Positions 33,573-42,380 are shown, counted from the first letter of the stretch. The stretch is DNA of 64,000 nt from JAWKIW01 sp046331175 (GCA_046331175.1 JAXLRI010000006.1:124001-188000), one strand, 5' to 3'. A program made the numbers and translations. The notes: generated by a model from the letters alone, not told the origin.

Positions 33573-36431
33573 TCAGGCCGGCCCGTCCGCCCCGTTGCCG
33601 GCCAGCGCCACCCGCTGCGCGTCGACGGCCCCCGCGGTCACGGCGCTCGATCGCCGGAGCCCGCTCAGCAGCGCCTCGACCGGCTCGACCAGCTCACCGC
33701 TGCGACGGCCCCAGGCCTCCAGATCGGCGCAGCGACCGGCCAGGTCCACAGCGCCGACGGCGGCGCTGGTGGACTTCAACGTGTGCGCCGCCCGTCCGAC
33801 GGCTTCGCGATCTCCGGCACGCAACCCGTCCTCGATCGCCACGACCCGACCCTCGAGCTCGCGGAGGTAGGTGCCCAAGACGGTGGCGACCAGCTCGGGA
33901 TCGTCGAGCTCGTCGACCAGGCCGCGGACGGCGGCCGGATCGACGACCACCGGATCGCCGGGGCCGGGCGCCTCCACGACCTCGGTCGGCGCCCCGGCCT
34001 CCCCATCGGCCGGCGGCGCGCCGGCCCAGGTGGCCAGCACCCGCCCCAGCGCCGCGAGGCTCACGGGCTTGGTGATGAAGTCGTCCATCCCGGCGTCGAG
34101 GCACCGAGCCCGATCACCCGGCATGGCGCTGGCGGTCATGGCGATGATCGGGGCGCGGGGCGACCGCCGGTCGGCCTCTTGGCGCCGGAGGCGGCGCGTG
34201 GTCTCGAGCCCGTCCATCCCCGGCATCTGCCAGTCCATCAGGATCGCCGCGGGGATCTCGGCCCGCAGGTGCTCGAGGGCCGCGGCGCCGCTGTCCATGA
34301 GCACGGGGTCGTACCCGAGTCGCTCGAGCTGGCGGCTCACCAGCAGCTGGTTGACCGGGTTGTCCTCGACGACCATCACCCGGCGACGGTCGCCGGCACC
34401 GGGCACCGGCGCCGGCTCCACCGGCTCGGGCGCGGCCGCCACCGAGGCCAGGGGCAGGTCGAACCAGAAGCGGGATCCGACGCCGACGGTGGACTCGACC
34501 GCCAGCGAGCCGCCCATCAGCTCGACCAGGCGGCGGGCGATGGTGAGCCCGAGGCCGGTCCCGCCGAACTCGCGGGCGGTGGTGGCGTGCGCCTGCGAGA
34601 AGGGCTCGAACACCCGCTCGACCACCTCGGGGGCCATGCCGATGCCGGTGTCGACGACGGAGAACTCGATGCGCGGCACACCGGCGAGCACATCGTCGCT
34701 CGCCCCGTCGGTCGCCCCGTCGGTCGCCCCGTCGGTCACATCGTCGGCGTCCGAGCCGCCCCCGTCGCCGGCGGCAGGAGCGGGGCAGCGGCGCAGCGAC
34801 ACCGTCACCGACCCGCCGGCGGTGAACTTCACCGCGTTGCCGATGAGGTTGGTGAGCACCTGGCGCAGGCGCAGGGGATCGGCGTCCACCCACACGGGGA
34901 CGTCGTCGTCGATGCGCACGTCGAGGCGGACGCCCTTGGCCGCCGCCTGCGGGAGGAAGAGCTCGCGCAGGTCGTCGACGGCCTCGGGCAGCGACACCGG
35001 CTGCACGTGCAGCTCGAGGCGACCCGCCTCGATCTTGGTGAAGTCGAGGAGGTCGTCGAGGACCATCCGCAGCGACTCGGTCGCCCGGCCGATCGAGCGC
35101 GCCAGGCTGCGGCTCTCCCCGTCGAGGTCGGCGGTGACCAGCAGCTCGGAGAGCCCGAGGATCCCGTGGATCGGCGTGCGCAGCTCGTGGCTGACGCTGG
35201 CGACGAACTCGGTGCGCACCTCGAGCGCCCGCACGGCGGCGTCGCGAGCAGCCGCCAGCTCGGCCTCCGCCTGCTTGCGGGGGGTGATGTTGCGGCTGGT
35301 GATGACGATGGCCCGCACGTCCTCGTCGTCGAGGAGGTTGGCGCCCGTGGCCTCGATGGTGGCGTACGCACCGTCGGCCTGGAGCACCCGCACCTCGCCG
35401 GTGAGCTCGCCCCCCGGCGTCTCCAGCAGGCTGACCAGCATGCGCCGGACCCGATCGACGTCGTCGGGGTGGGCCAGCTCGAACAGGTTCCGTGCCGCCC
35501 AGAAGTCCTGCGGGTAGCCGAGGATCGACTTCACGTTGCCGGTGGTGTCGATCACCTCGCCGTTGCGGTCGACGAGCGTCACCGTGTCGGAGATGTTCTC
35601 CAGCATCCGCTTGAAGCGGTTCTCGCGGACCTGCAGCGCGGTGCGGGCGTCCTCCCGATCGGTGAGGTCGCGCAGGTTCAACACGATGCCGCCGACCGCC
35701 GGCTCGTCGAGGAGGTTGATGGCGACCACCTCCACGAGCCGCGTGGTGCCGTCGGCCCGCAGGATCCGGAGCTGGAGGGGCACGGCCGGCCCCGGCGACC
35801 CGGCGGTGTTCACGAAGGACTGGACGACCACGTCGTAGTCCTCGGGGTGCACGAGGTCGAGGACCGACGACCCGATCTCGTCCTCGACCGCGTAGCCGGT
35901 GAGGGTCGTCGCCGACGGCGAGGCGTAGGTGAGCCGCCCCGCCTCGTCGACGGTGATCACCGCGTCCGACGCGAAGCGGAGCAGCGCCTCGAGCCGCTCG
36001 CGCGCCAGGCGGCTGGCGGTGACGTCCTCGATCGCCCCGAGCAGCGCCAGCGGCTCGCCGTGGTCGTCGCGCAGCACGGACAGGTGCAGGTGGCCCCAGA
36101 ACGTGGTGCCGTCGGCCCGCACGTAGCGCTTGTCGACCGAGACCGACTCGACCTCCCCGCCGAGCAGCGCTGCGAGGTACTCGTCGGTGGCGGCCTGCTC
36201 GTCGGGGTGGGTGATGGTCCCCACGTCGGACCCGACGGCTCCGGGGCTGCGGAACAGCTCGCGGGCGACCCGGTTGGCGAGCAGGTGCCGACCGTCGAGC
36301 GCCGTCAGCGCGTACGCCATGGGCGCGTCCTCGAACACGGCTCGCCAGAGCCGGTCGATCCCGAGCCGGCCCGCCAGCACGGCCAGGTCGTCGGCTGCCC
36401 CGGGTGGGTGTGCCGCGCCGTCCACGGCCAC
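33573..36431 (-). CDS. PAS-rich hybrid histidine kinase with receiver and HPt domains
   Basis: This large sensor (952 aa) has no membrane helix and should be cytoplasmic. Three PAS domains (about 25-150, 150-275, 280-400) precede a HisKA domain with H415 in SVSHELRTPIHG. An ATPase domain (about 515-680) has DTGIGM and GGTGLGL, a receiver has D733 in LMDWQMPG, and a C-terminal HPt domain has H883 in AAHTLKS. All phosphorelay residues are present, so it can pass phosphate His-Asp-His to a separate regulator. A loop in the ATPase domain contains the repeat (TDGA)3. The start is GTG. Confidence 0.93.
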   Translation of the reverse strand: MAVDGAAHPPGAADDLAVLAGRLGIDRLWRAVFEDAPMAYALTALDGRHLLANRVARELFRSPGAVGSDVGTITHPDEQAATDEYLAALLGGEVESVSVDKRYVRADGTTFWGHLHLSVLRDDHGEPLALLGAIEDVTASRLARERLEALLRFASDAVITVDEAGRLTYASPSATTLTGYAVEDEIGSSVLDLVHPEDYDVVVQSFVNTAGSPGPAVPLQLRILRADGTTRLVEVVAINLLDEPAVGGIVLNLRDLTDREDARTALQVRENRFKRMLENISDTVTLVDRNGEVIDTTGNVKSILGYPQDFWAARNLFELAHPDDVDRVRRMLVSLLETPGGELTGEVRVLQADGAYATIEATGANLLDDEDVRAIVITSRNITPRKQAEAELAAARDAAVRALEVRTEFVASVSHELRTPIHGILGLSELLVTADLDGESRSLARSIGRATESLRMVLDDLLDFTKIEAGRLELHVQPVSLPEAVDDLRELFLPQAAAKGVRLDVRIDDDVPVWVDADPLRLRQVLTNLIGNAVKFTAGGSVTVSLRRCPAPAAGDGGGSDADDVTDGATDGATDGASDDVLAGVPRIEFSVVDTGIGMAPEVVERVFEPFSQAHATTAREFGGTGLGLTIARRLVELMGGSLAVESTVGVGSRFWFDLPLASVAAAPEPVEPAPVPGAGDRRRVMVVEDNPVNQLLVSRQLERLGYDPVLMDSGAAALEHLRAEIPAAILMDWQMPGMDGLETTRRLRRQEADRRSPRAPIIAMTASAMPGDRARCLDAGMDDFITKPVSLAALGRVLATWAGAPPADGEAGAPTEVVEAPGPGDPVVVDPAAVRGLVDELDDPELVATVLGTYLRELEGRVVAIEDGLRAGDREAVGRAAHTLKSTSAAVGAVDLAGRCADLEAWGRRSGELVEPVEALLSGLRRSSAVTAGAVDAQRVALAGNGADGPA
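34702..34737 (-). repeat. In-frame 12-bp tandem repeat within the hybrid kinase
   Basis: Three identical copies of GCCCCGTCGGTC (plus-strand reading) with one diverged copy on each side. In the gene they encode ATDG/TDGA units in a loop of the ATPase domain, so copy changes would not shift the frame. Confidence 0.85.
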
Positions 36432-36477
36432 ACACCCTAGGACGGCCGGGGCGGACCGGCGGCGACGACGACGGAGG

Positions 36478-36996
36478 TCAGTCGGCCGGATCGGATCCGC
36501 CCTGGCGGGCCCGCACCCGCTGGAGGATCCGCAGCAGCCGTCCCCGGTTGTAGCGCTGGGCCAGGAGGCACGGCAGGTTGGCCACGACGCCGTAGGCGAC
36601 CATCACGGCCCCGAGCCACCACGGGTTCCAGAGGAAGAAGAACGGCCCCATGGCGATGATGATCCAGTGGGTGACCTCGGCCCGCCTCGTCTCGCGCACG
36701 AACCGCTCGAGGTAGGCCGGGTCGACCTTGCGCAGCGTGCGCTTCGAGAACCCGCCGGGGAACAGGTCGCCGGCCTCGGGCAACCGGCCCTTCCACTGCT
36801 TGATCCGGAGGCGCTCCTCGTAGAACCGGCCGTCCGCCTCGAACGGGCGGAGGCGGGTGACCCATCCGTCGCGCCGGAAGGCGTCGGGCCCGAGCCGGTG
36901 CGTGACGTACCCGGTGACGGTGCCGCCCACCGCCCACACCGCGACGTCGAGCGCGACCGTCCACCCGTCGGAGAGCTGGATGACGCGGATGCTCAT
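36478..36996 (-). CDS. CrtO-like acyltransferase (glycosyl-diaponeurosporenoate acyltransferase family)
   Basis: This small membrane protein (172 aa) resembles staphylococcal CrtO, which adds a fatty acyl chain to a carotenoid glycoside. Visible family features are RPFEADGRFYEERLRI, WKGRLPEAGDLFPGGFSK, a His in THW, and NLPCLLAQRYNRGRLLRI near the end. Membrane helices lie at about 12-32 and 108-145. The next gene upstream in the same direction is a CrtQ-like glycosyltransferase, the partner step, 142 bases away. The actual acceptor here is unknown. Confidence 0.78.
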   Translation of the reverse strand: MSIRVIQLSDGWTVALDVAVWAVGGTVTGYVTHRLGPDAFRRDGWVTRLRPFEADGRFYEERLRIKQWKGRLPEAGDLFPGGFSKRTLRKVDPAYLERFVRETRRAEVTHWIIIAMGPFFFLWNPWWLGAVMVAYGVVANLPCLLAQRYNRGRLLRILQRVRARQGGSDPAD

Positions 36997-37138
36997 GGTC
37001 GGATCGCCAGGGTCGGGGAGGTCGCGGTCGACGCGATCGACGGGGTCACCGGACCATCATGTCGCCCCCGGCACGGTGGCGTGTCCGGCGAGGGCCACGA
37101 GCCTCCCGCCGGCGGGAGCCGGACCGGCGCAGGGATCC

Positions 37139-38365
37139 TCAGCCGGCGGCGTCGTCGACGGGGACGGCCGCGACCTCCCACCGGGCCGAGCGGGCGAGCG
37201 GCACGTCGCGGCCGCGCCACTGCACCTGGCGGCGGACCGCGGTCAGCCAGACCGACCGGGCGAACACCACCAGGAACATGGCCAGCGGGATCGGGTAGGC
37301 GATGGCCCAGCCCCATCCGAAGGTGCCCAGCTGGCGGAGGAAGTGGCGCACCTGGAGCACGGCCGCGACGACGACGGTGGCGGCCACGACGAGAGCGCCG
37401 ACCGACGGCTCGAGGAGGGCGTCGACGGCGACCTGCACCGAGATCAGCATGGCGGTGACCCACAGCCCGATGAGCAGGAACCGGCTGACGGCGACCGAGC
37501 CGGCCCCGGTCGCGAAGTTCTTCGACCAGCCCTCGACCAGCTGGCCGGCGCCGGCGGGGTACATGCGGAAGGACACCTCGGAGCCACCGCCGAACACGTG
37601 CACCGGGAGGTCGTGGCCCTCGAACTCCTGGGCGATGGCGACGTCGTCGACGATCTCGCCCCGCACGCTGGCGTGGCCGCCGATGGCCCGGTAGTCGGCG
37701 TCGGAGCAGGTGAGCACCGGCCCGAACGCCCCGCGGGAGGCACGGGCGTCACGACCGGGGGACGCCGATCCCACGCCCATGAACCCGATGATGTTGAACA
37801 CCGCGGACAACCGTTCGTAGGGGCGCTCCATGCGGTGGTAGGGCTGCACCGACACCAGGCCGCCGCGCTCCTCGCCACGGGCGACGATCTCGGCGAGGGC
37901 TCCCGGGGCCAGCACCACGTCGGCGTCGAGGAAGACGAGGCGGGGCGAGCGGGCGGCGTCGGCGCCCTGCTGGCAGGCCCACGACTTGCCTGTCCAGCCG
38001 CTCGGCAGGGGCCGGCTCGACAGCACGGTCACCCCGGAGACGGCCGAGGCCAGGGCAGCGGTGGCATCGTCGGACTGGTCGTCGACGACGATGATCTCGG
38101 CAGGCCGGCTGGTCTGGTGGACCAGGCTGTCGAGGAGGTTCGGCAGGGAGAGCTCCTCGTTGCGCGCCGGGATGACCACCGCGACGTCGAGCACGGCCGG
38201 CGGAGCCGGGGGGTCTTGCCCGCCGGCGGCACCGTCGACCGCGGGGCGACGGCGGACCGACGGCACCCTCCACAGGAGCCACCATCCGACGGACCAACCG
38301 GCCACGAGCAACAACCACCGCACGCTCACGGGGACCAGGGTCGCAGGTCGCCCGTCCGTTCGCAC
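37139..38365 (-). CDS. CrtQ-like membrane glycosyltransferase family 2
   Basis: The protein (about 408 aa) has an N-terminal membrane helix, a GT2 domain and three C-terminal helices. The catalytic domain shows VVIPARNEE, VDDQSDDAT and the DxD-type FLDADVV, with a QxxRW-like region replaced by VSFRMYP. This layout matches CrtQ, which glycosylates diaponeurosporenoate. Start choice is open: GTG 38365 is used, while GTG 38329 would place the first helix directly at the N-terminus; neither has a clear ribosome site. Confidence 0.8.
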   Translation of the reverse strand: MRTDGRPATLVPVSVRWLLLVAGWSVGWWLLWRVPSVRRRPAVDGAAGGQDPPAPPAVLDVAVVIPARNEELSLPNLLDSLVHQTSRPAEIIVVDDQSDDATAALASAVSGVTVLSSRPLPSGWTGKSWACQQGADAARSPRLVFLDADVVLAPGALAEIVARGEERGGLVSVQPYHRMERPYERLSAVFNIIGFMGVGSASPGRDARASRGAFGPVLTCSDADYRAIGGHASVRGEIVDDVAIAQEFEGHDLPVHVFGGGSEVSFRMYPAGAGQLVEGWSKNFATGAGSVAVSRFLLIGLWVTAMLISVQVAVDALLEPSVGALVVAATVVVAAVLQVRHFLRQLGTFGWGWAIAYPIPLAMFLVVFARSVWLTAVRRQVQWRGRDVPLARSARWEVAAVPVDDAAG

Positions 38366-38415
38366 GGTTCAGCACTAATTCTTTTCCGGCGGCCCGGTTC
38401 CGGCATCATGGACGG

Positions 38416-38937
38416 ATGTCCGAGACCTCCTCCCCCGCCAGCCCCGACCGCCTCATCGACGTGGTGGTCGAGATCCCCAAGGGCAGCCGGAACAAGTACG
38501 AGTACGACCACGAGAAGGGCATCATCCGGCTGGATCGCCGGCTGTTCAGCGCCACGGTCTACCCGGCCGACTACGGGTTCGTGCCCGACACGCTGGCCGA
38601 GGACGGCGACCCGCTCGACATCCTCGTGCTGCTCGAGGACCCCACCTTCCCCGGCTGCTGGGTCACCTGCCGGCCGGTCGGGATGCTGGTGATGACCGAC
38701 GAGAAGGGCCCGGACACCAAGCTCATCGCCGTCGAGCCCGGCGAGCCCCGCTACCGCGACGTCTACGACATCGGACAGGTGCAGCCCGAGCTCCTCGAGG
38801 AGATCAAGCACTTCTTCGACGTGTACAAGATGTTGCAGCCCGAGGGCTTCGTGAAGACCGGCGAGTTCGAGGGGCCCGACGCCGCGTGGGCCGAGATCGA
38901 GGCCTGCCGCGATCGCTACCAGGGCCCGGGCCACTGA
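38416..38937 (+). CDS. ppa: Inorganic pyrophosphatase
   Basis: This soluble family I enzyme (173 aa) hydrolyses pyrophosphate and pulls biosynthetic reactions forward. The signature DGDPLDILVLLE carries the metal-binding Asp residues; KYEYDHEKG and YPADYGFVPDT are also conserved. An AT-rich TAATTCTTTT at about 38375-38387 precedes the gene in otherwise GC-rich sequence and may be part of its promoter. Confidence 0.96.
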   Translation: MSETSSPASPDRLIDVVVEIPKGSRNKYEYDHEKGIIRLDRRLFSATVYPADYGFVPDTLAEDGDPLDILVLLEDPTFPGCWVTCRPVGMLVMTDEKGPDTKLIAVEPGEPRYRDVYDIGQVQPELLEEIKHFFDVYKMLQPEGFVKTGEFEGPDAAWAEIEACRDRYQGPGH

Positions 38938-40157
38938 CGGCCACCGCCTCCCCCGGCTCCCGGGCCGACACGGTCGACGCCGTCGTCATCGGCGCCGGCA
39001 TCGTCGGCCTGGCCACCGCGCGGGCGCTGGTCGACCGCCGACCGGGCTGGTCGGTCGTCGTCGTCGACAAGGAGGACCGCGTCGGCGCGCACCAGAGCGG
39101 CCACAACTCCGGGGTCGTGCACTCGGGCATCTACTACCCGCCCGGATCGGCCAAGGCCCGTCTGTGCCTCCAGGGACGCGCCGAGCTGCTCGCCTTCTGC
39201 CGGGACGAGGGCGTCGCCCACGAGGTGGTGGGCAAGGTGGTCGTCGCCTCGACCGCCGCCGAGCTCGCCAGGCTCGAGGTGCTGCACGAGCGAGCGCGGG
39301 GCAACGGCATCCCCGCCGAGCTGGTCGGTCGGCGGGGTCTGCTCGACGTCGAACCGCACGCCGAGGGCCTGGCCGCCCTCCACGTGCCGTCGGCGGCGGT
39401 GGTCGACTACGGCGAGGTCTGCCGCGCCCTGGCCGACGACCTGGCCCGCCGCGGCGTCCACCTCGCCCTCGGCGACCCCGTCGTCGACCTCCGCCGCGAC
39501 GGCGCCGCGGTCCGGGTCACGACCACCCGCCGGACGTGGCGAGCCGGCCACGCCGTCAACTGCGGCGGCCTCCAGAGCGACCGCCTCGCCGCCCTGGCCG
39601 GCGACCGGGGCGACGAGCGGATCGTGCCGTTCCGCGGCGAGTACCACGACCTGGTCCCCGAGCGCCGGCCCCTCGTCCGGGCCCTGATCTACCCGGTGCC
39701 CGACCCCCGCTTCCCCTTCCTCGGGGTGCACCTGACCCGCGGGATCGACGGCCGCGTCCACGCCGGGCCGAACGCCGTGCTCGCCACGGCGCGCGAGGGC
39801 TACCGCTGGGCCGACGTGGACGGCGGCGACCTGCGCGAGCTCGCCGGCCTCCCCGCGCTGCGGTCCCTGGCCCGCCGCTACTGGCGCACCGGCGCGGCCG
39901 AGGTCGCCCGCTCCTGGTCGCGGCGCCGCCTGGCCGCCGCGGCCTCGCTGCTCGTGCCCGGGCTCACCGCCGAGGACCTCCTCCCGGCCGGCAGCGGCGT
40001 GCGCGCGCAGGCGGTGCGTCCCGACGGGACGCTGGTCGACGACTTCGTGTTCCGCGGTGGGGGTGCCCTCACCCACGTCGTCAACGCGCCCTCGCCGGCG
40101 GCCACCGCCTCGCTGGCGATCGGCGCCGAGGTGGCGCGCCGGGCGCTCGGGGACTGA
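38886..40157 (+). CDS. lhgO: L-2-hydroxyglutarate oxidase-like FAD protein
   Basis: This DAO-family flavoprotein (up to 423 aa) would oxidise L-2-hydroxyglutarate and pass electrons to quinone. DAVVIGAGIVGLATAR is the FAD motif; HNSGVVHSGIYY and the later GPNAV are LhgO hallmarks. The start is a problem: the only standard start before the FAD motif is a GTG inside ppa (52-base overlap). A CTG at 38934 overlaps the ppa stop as CTGA and would give the usual short N-terminus. Coupling to ppa is likely either way. Confidence 0.88.
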   Translation: MGRDRGLPRSLPGPGPLTATASPGSRADTVDAVVIGAGIVGLATARALVDRRPGWSVVVVDKEDRVGAHQSGHNSGVVHSGIYYPPGSAKARLCLQGRAELLAFCRDEGVAHEVVGKVVVASTAAELARLEVLHERARGNGIPAELVGRRGLLDVEPHAEGLAALHVPSAAVVDYGEVCRALADDLARRGVHLALGDPVVDLRRDGAAVRVTTTRRTWRAGHAVNCGGLQSDRLAALAGDRGDERIVPFRGEYHDLVPERRPLVRALIYPVPDPRFPFLGVHLTRGIDGRVHAGPNAVLATAREGYRWADVDGGDLRELAGLPALRSLARRYWRTGAAEVARSWSRRRLAAAASLLVPGLTAEDLLPAGSGVRAQAVRPDGTLVDDFVFRGGGALTHVVNAPSPAATASLAIGAEVARRALGD

Positions 40158-40231
40158 CGGGCCGATCGACGCCGGCTGCTACAAACGGGGCCGGCGGAGC
40201 CGCTGGGGACCTGCCGCCGGAGGGAGCACAC

Positions 40232-41155
40232 GTGTCAGCAGGAGGTGAGAGCCGGACAGCCGTGGTGGCGGCGCTGCTCGCGAACCTGGGCATCGCCATC
40301 GCCAAGTTCGTCGGCTTCGTGTTCACCCAGTCGTCGTCGCTGCTCGCCGAGTCGGTGCACTCCCTGGCCGACACCGGCAACCAGATCCTGCTCCTCGTGG
40401 GCGCCCACCGCGCCAAGCGCGAGGCCACCCCGCTGCACCCGTTCGGCTACGGCCGCGAGCGGTACTTCTGGGCCTTCGTGGTGGCGATCGTCCTGTTCAC
40501 CTTGGGCTCGGCGTTCGCCATCTACGAGGGCGTCGAGAAGGTCCTGCACCCGCACGAGCTCGAGTCGCCGCAGTGGGCCATCGGCATCCTCCTCGTCTCG
40601 ATGGTGCTCGAGGGCCTGTCCTTCCGCACGGCGGTGAAGGAGTCGAACAAGCTGCGGCGCCAGGCCAGCTGGCCGTCGTTCATCCGCAACGCCAAGGTGC
40701 CCGAGCTGCCGGTGGTGCTGCTCGAGGACTTCGGCGCGCTGATCGGCCTGGTGCTGGCCCTGGCTGCGGTGGGCCTCACCATCGTGACCGGCAACGGGGT
40801 GTGGGACGGCGTCGGCTCGCTCTGCATCGGCACGCTGCTGGGCGTGATCGCGGTGATCCTCGCCGCCGAGATGAAGAGCCTGATCATCGGCGAGTCGGCC
40901 GGGCCCGAGGTCGAGGCCGAGATCGTGCGGGCGATCGAGGGCGCCGACCACGTCGTCGGCCTGATCCACCTGCGCACCCAGCACCTCGGTCCCGACGAGC
41001 TGATCGTGGCGGCCAAGGTCGAGTTCGACCCCGACCTCACCGTGCGCGACCTCGCCGGCGCCATCGACGCCGCCGAGGTGCACGTGCGGGCCGCAGTGCC
41101 GGCCGCCCGGATGCTCTTCATCGAGCCCGACGTGCGGCGACCCGCCGCCAGCTGA
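40232..41155 (+). CDS. Cation diffusion facilitator family transporter
   Basis: This metal exporter-like protein (307 aa) has six membrane helices and a C-terminal cytoplasmic domain of about 85 residues. Helix 2 has the metal motif HSLAD in SLLAESVHSLADTGNQ. The helix 5 region reads VVLLEDFGALIGL, where classical zinc transporters have HxxxD, so the metal specificity may differ. Between helices 4 and 5 a loop reads SWPSFIRNAKVPELP. The GTG start has GGAGGGAG nine bases upstream. Confidence 0.88.
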   Translation: MSAGGESRTAVVAALLANLGIAIAKFVGFVFTQSSSLLAESVHSLADTGNQILLLVGAHRAKREATPLHPFGYGRERYFWAFVVAIVLFTLGSAFAIYEGVEKVLHPHELESPQWAIGILLVSMVLEGLSFRTAVKESNKLRRQASWPSFIRNAKVPELPVVLLEDFGALIGLVLALAAVGLTIVTGNGVWDGVGSLCIGTLLGVIAVILAAEMKSLIIGESAGPEVEAEIVRAIEGADHVVGLIHLRTQHLGPDELIVAAKVEFDPDLTVRDLAGAIDAAEVHVRAAVPAARMLFIEPDVRRPAAS

Positions 41156-41270
41156 CCGAGATCGGGGGCCGGAGCCGGCCGGGAGGCCGCGTCCGGGCCC
41201 GGCGCGACCTCGACCGGCACCGTCGGTCGTCGGCACCGCCACGGGGCCGCCCCGCGTTACCGTCGATGCC

Positions 41271-41636
41271 ATGGCGGCCGACGAAGCGGTGCGCGAGCAG
41301 CTGCAGGCCCTGGGCTCGTTCATCCGGGCCCAGCGCAACGCGGCCCAGATGTCGCTGCGCGACCTCGCCGACGCCACCAACGTGTCGAACCCCTACCTCA
41401 GCCAGATCGAGCGAGGCCTGCACGAGCCGTCGGTCCGCGTGCTGCGCTCGATCGCCACCGCCCTCAACCTGTCGGTCGAGACGATGCTGGTCCGCGCCGG
41501 CCTCCTCGACCCGGAGGAGACGGGGGTCGCCGCCCGGGCCGACGTGGCGACGGCGATCCGCGACGACCCGGACCTGACCGAGGAGCAGAAGGCCTCGCTC
41601 CTCGCCGTCTACCGCAGCTACACCAGCCCCTCCTGA
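41271..41636 (+). CDS. XRE family transcriptional regulator
   Basis: The protein (121 aa) has an HTH_3 domain at about residues 13-68 (LGSFIRAQRNAAQMSLRDLA, then SNPYLSQIERGLHEPSVRVL). The C-terminal 45 residues are acidic. The pairing with a downstream HbhA-like gene mirrors the mycobacterial order Rv0474-Rv0475 (hbhA), which supports a shared function. It may bind the CAAGC/GCTTG sites before that gene. Confidence 0.9.
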   Translation: MAADEAVREQLQALGSFIRAQRNAAQMSLRDLADATNVSNPYLSQIERGLHEPSVRVLRSIATALNLSVETMLVRAGLLDPEETGVAARADVATAIRDDPDLTEEQKASLLAVYRSYTSPS

Positions 41637-41677
41637 CCCGGGGACCCGACCGACGCGCGCCGGACGCCTCCGCTCCG

Positions 41678-41787
41678 CGTCGGTCCTCCCCGTCGGGTCC
41701 TCCCCGTCGGGTCCTCGCCGTCGGGTCCTCCCCGTCGGGTCCTCCCCGTCGGGTCCTCGCCGTCGGGTCCTCGCCGTCGGTCCTCGC
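41678..41787. repeat. 14-bp tandem repeat (minisatellite)
   Basis: About eight units of CGTCGGGTCCTCCC or CGTCGGGTCCTCGC in direct tandem; the first and last units lack one G. It begins about 40 bases after the XRE stop. Confidence 0.9.
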
Positions 41788-41922
41788 CGCCGGCCGCCAC
41801 TGGGGCCGGAGCTCCGGTGCCGATCCCGGCGGCACGACCCGGCCGACGGCCGCGACGGCCGCGGCCCGTGGCCCCGGGTGGCCGCACCGTGGCCAGGGTG
41901 ACGGATGTCATGCATGATTTCT

Positions 41923-41973
41923 CAAGCGGATGCTTGACGTTTGCATAGGCGCTTGGTTCACTTAGCACCAAGC
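41923..41973 (+). promoter_or_regulatory. Promoter with nested CAAGC/GCTTG inverted repeats before the HbhA-like gene
   Basis: A candidate promoter is TTGACG (41934-41939), 17 bases, TTCACT (41957-41962). CAAGC-ggat-GCTTG (41923-41936) overlaps the -35, and GCTTGGT-N9-ACCAAGC (41951-41957, 41967-41973) brackets the -10. A fifth CAAGC half-site follows at 41983. A 10-base palindrome, TCATGCATGA, lies at 41908-41917. Repressor binding here would block the polymerase directly. Confidence 0.65.
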
Positions 41974-42053
41974 CCGCAGGAGCAAGCGCCTCGTGCGCAC
42001 GCCCACCACCGGGCCGCATCGCCAGCCACCCCCCCGCCCAATGGAGGCACCCC

Positions 42054-42380
42054 ATGTCCAGCGCCACCGACACCCTCGCCGATCTCCAGGCCAAGGCCCT
42101 CGAGACCCTCTCGAGCATCCAGGAGCCGGTCGTCGACGCCGTGCGCAAGGCCGCCGGCAAGCTCGAGGAGCAGGTCCCCGAGATCAAGGTCTCGGTCACC
42201 GAGAACCTCCCCGACCTCACCGAGTTCGTCGACGCCCAGTTCGCCTTCGCCACCAAGCTCATCGAGAACCAGAAGCAGTTCGCCCACGACCTGCTCGAGG
42301 CCGTGAAGCCGGTGACCGAGAAGGTCGTCAAGCCCGCCGCCAAGCCGGTCGCCAAGGCCGCCAAGCCGAAGGCCGCCTGA
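42054..42380 (+). CDS. HbhA-like helical protein with Lys/Ala/Pro tail
   Basis: This small protein (108 aa) is almost wholly helical and amphipathic, with phasin-like segments QAKALETLSSIQEPVVDAVR and FAFATKLIENQKQFAHDLLE. It ends in a KPAAKPVAKAAKPKAA tail. Mycobacterial HbhA (heparin-binding haemagglutinin) has the same coiled body and Lys/Ala/Pro tail, though it is longer. Roles in this family include surface adhesion and lipid-inclusion binding; which applies here is unknown. Codon use is very biased, suggesting high expression. No signal peptide is seen. Confidence 0.82.
   Translation: MSSATDTLADLQAKALETLSSIQEPVVDAVRKAAGKLEEQVPEIKVSVTENLPDLTEFVDAQFAFATKLIENQKQFAHDLLEAVKPVTEKVVKPAAKPVAKAAKPKAA

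Larger units (their letters stand above)
41637..42053. other. Intergenic region between XRE and HbhA-like genes
   Basis: This 417-base gap holds a 14-bp minisatellite (41678-41787) and, after about 120 bases of plain GC-rich sequence, an AT-richer promoter/operator region (41909-41987). GGAGG lies just before the ATG at 42054. Frames crossing the minisatellite are repeats of Gly/Pro/Asp/Glu/Arg and not credible genes. Confidence 0.65.

Noticed and set aside
33561..36440. Plus-strand open frame of about 960 codons opposite the hybrid kinase
   Set aside because: The minus strand encodes PAS, HisKA, ATPase, receiver and HPt motifs in order; the plus translation is compositionally biased.
41678..41787. 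Possible CRISPR array
   Set aside because: Repeats are short and directly abutting with no spacers; the same holds for the tracts at 26372 and 47109. No cas genes are present.
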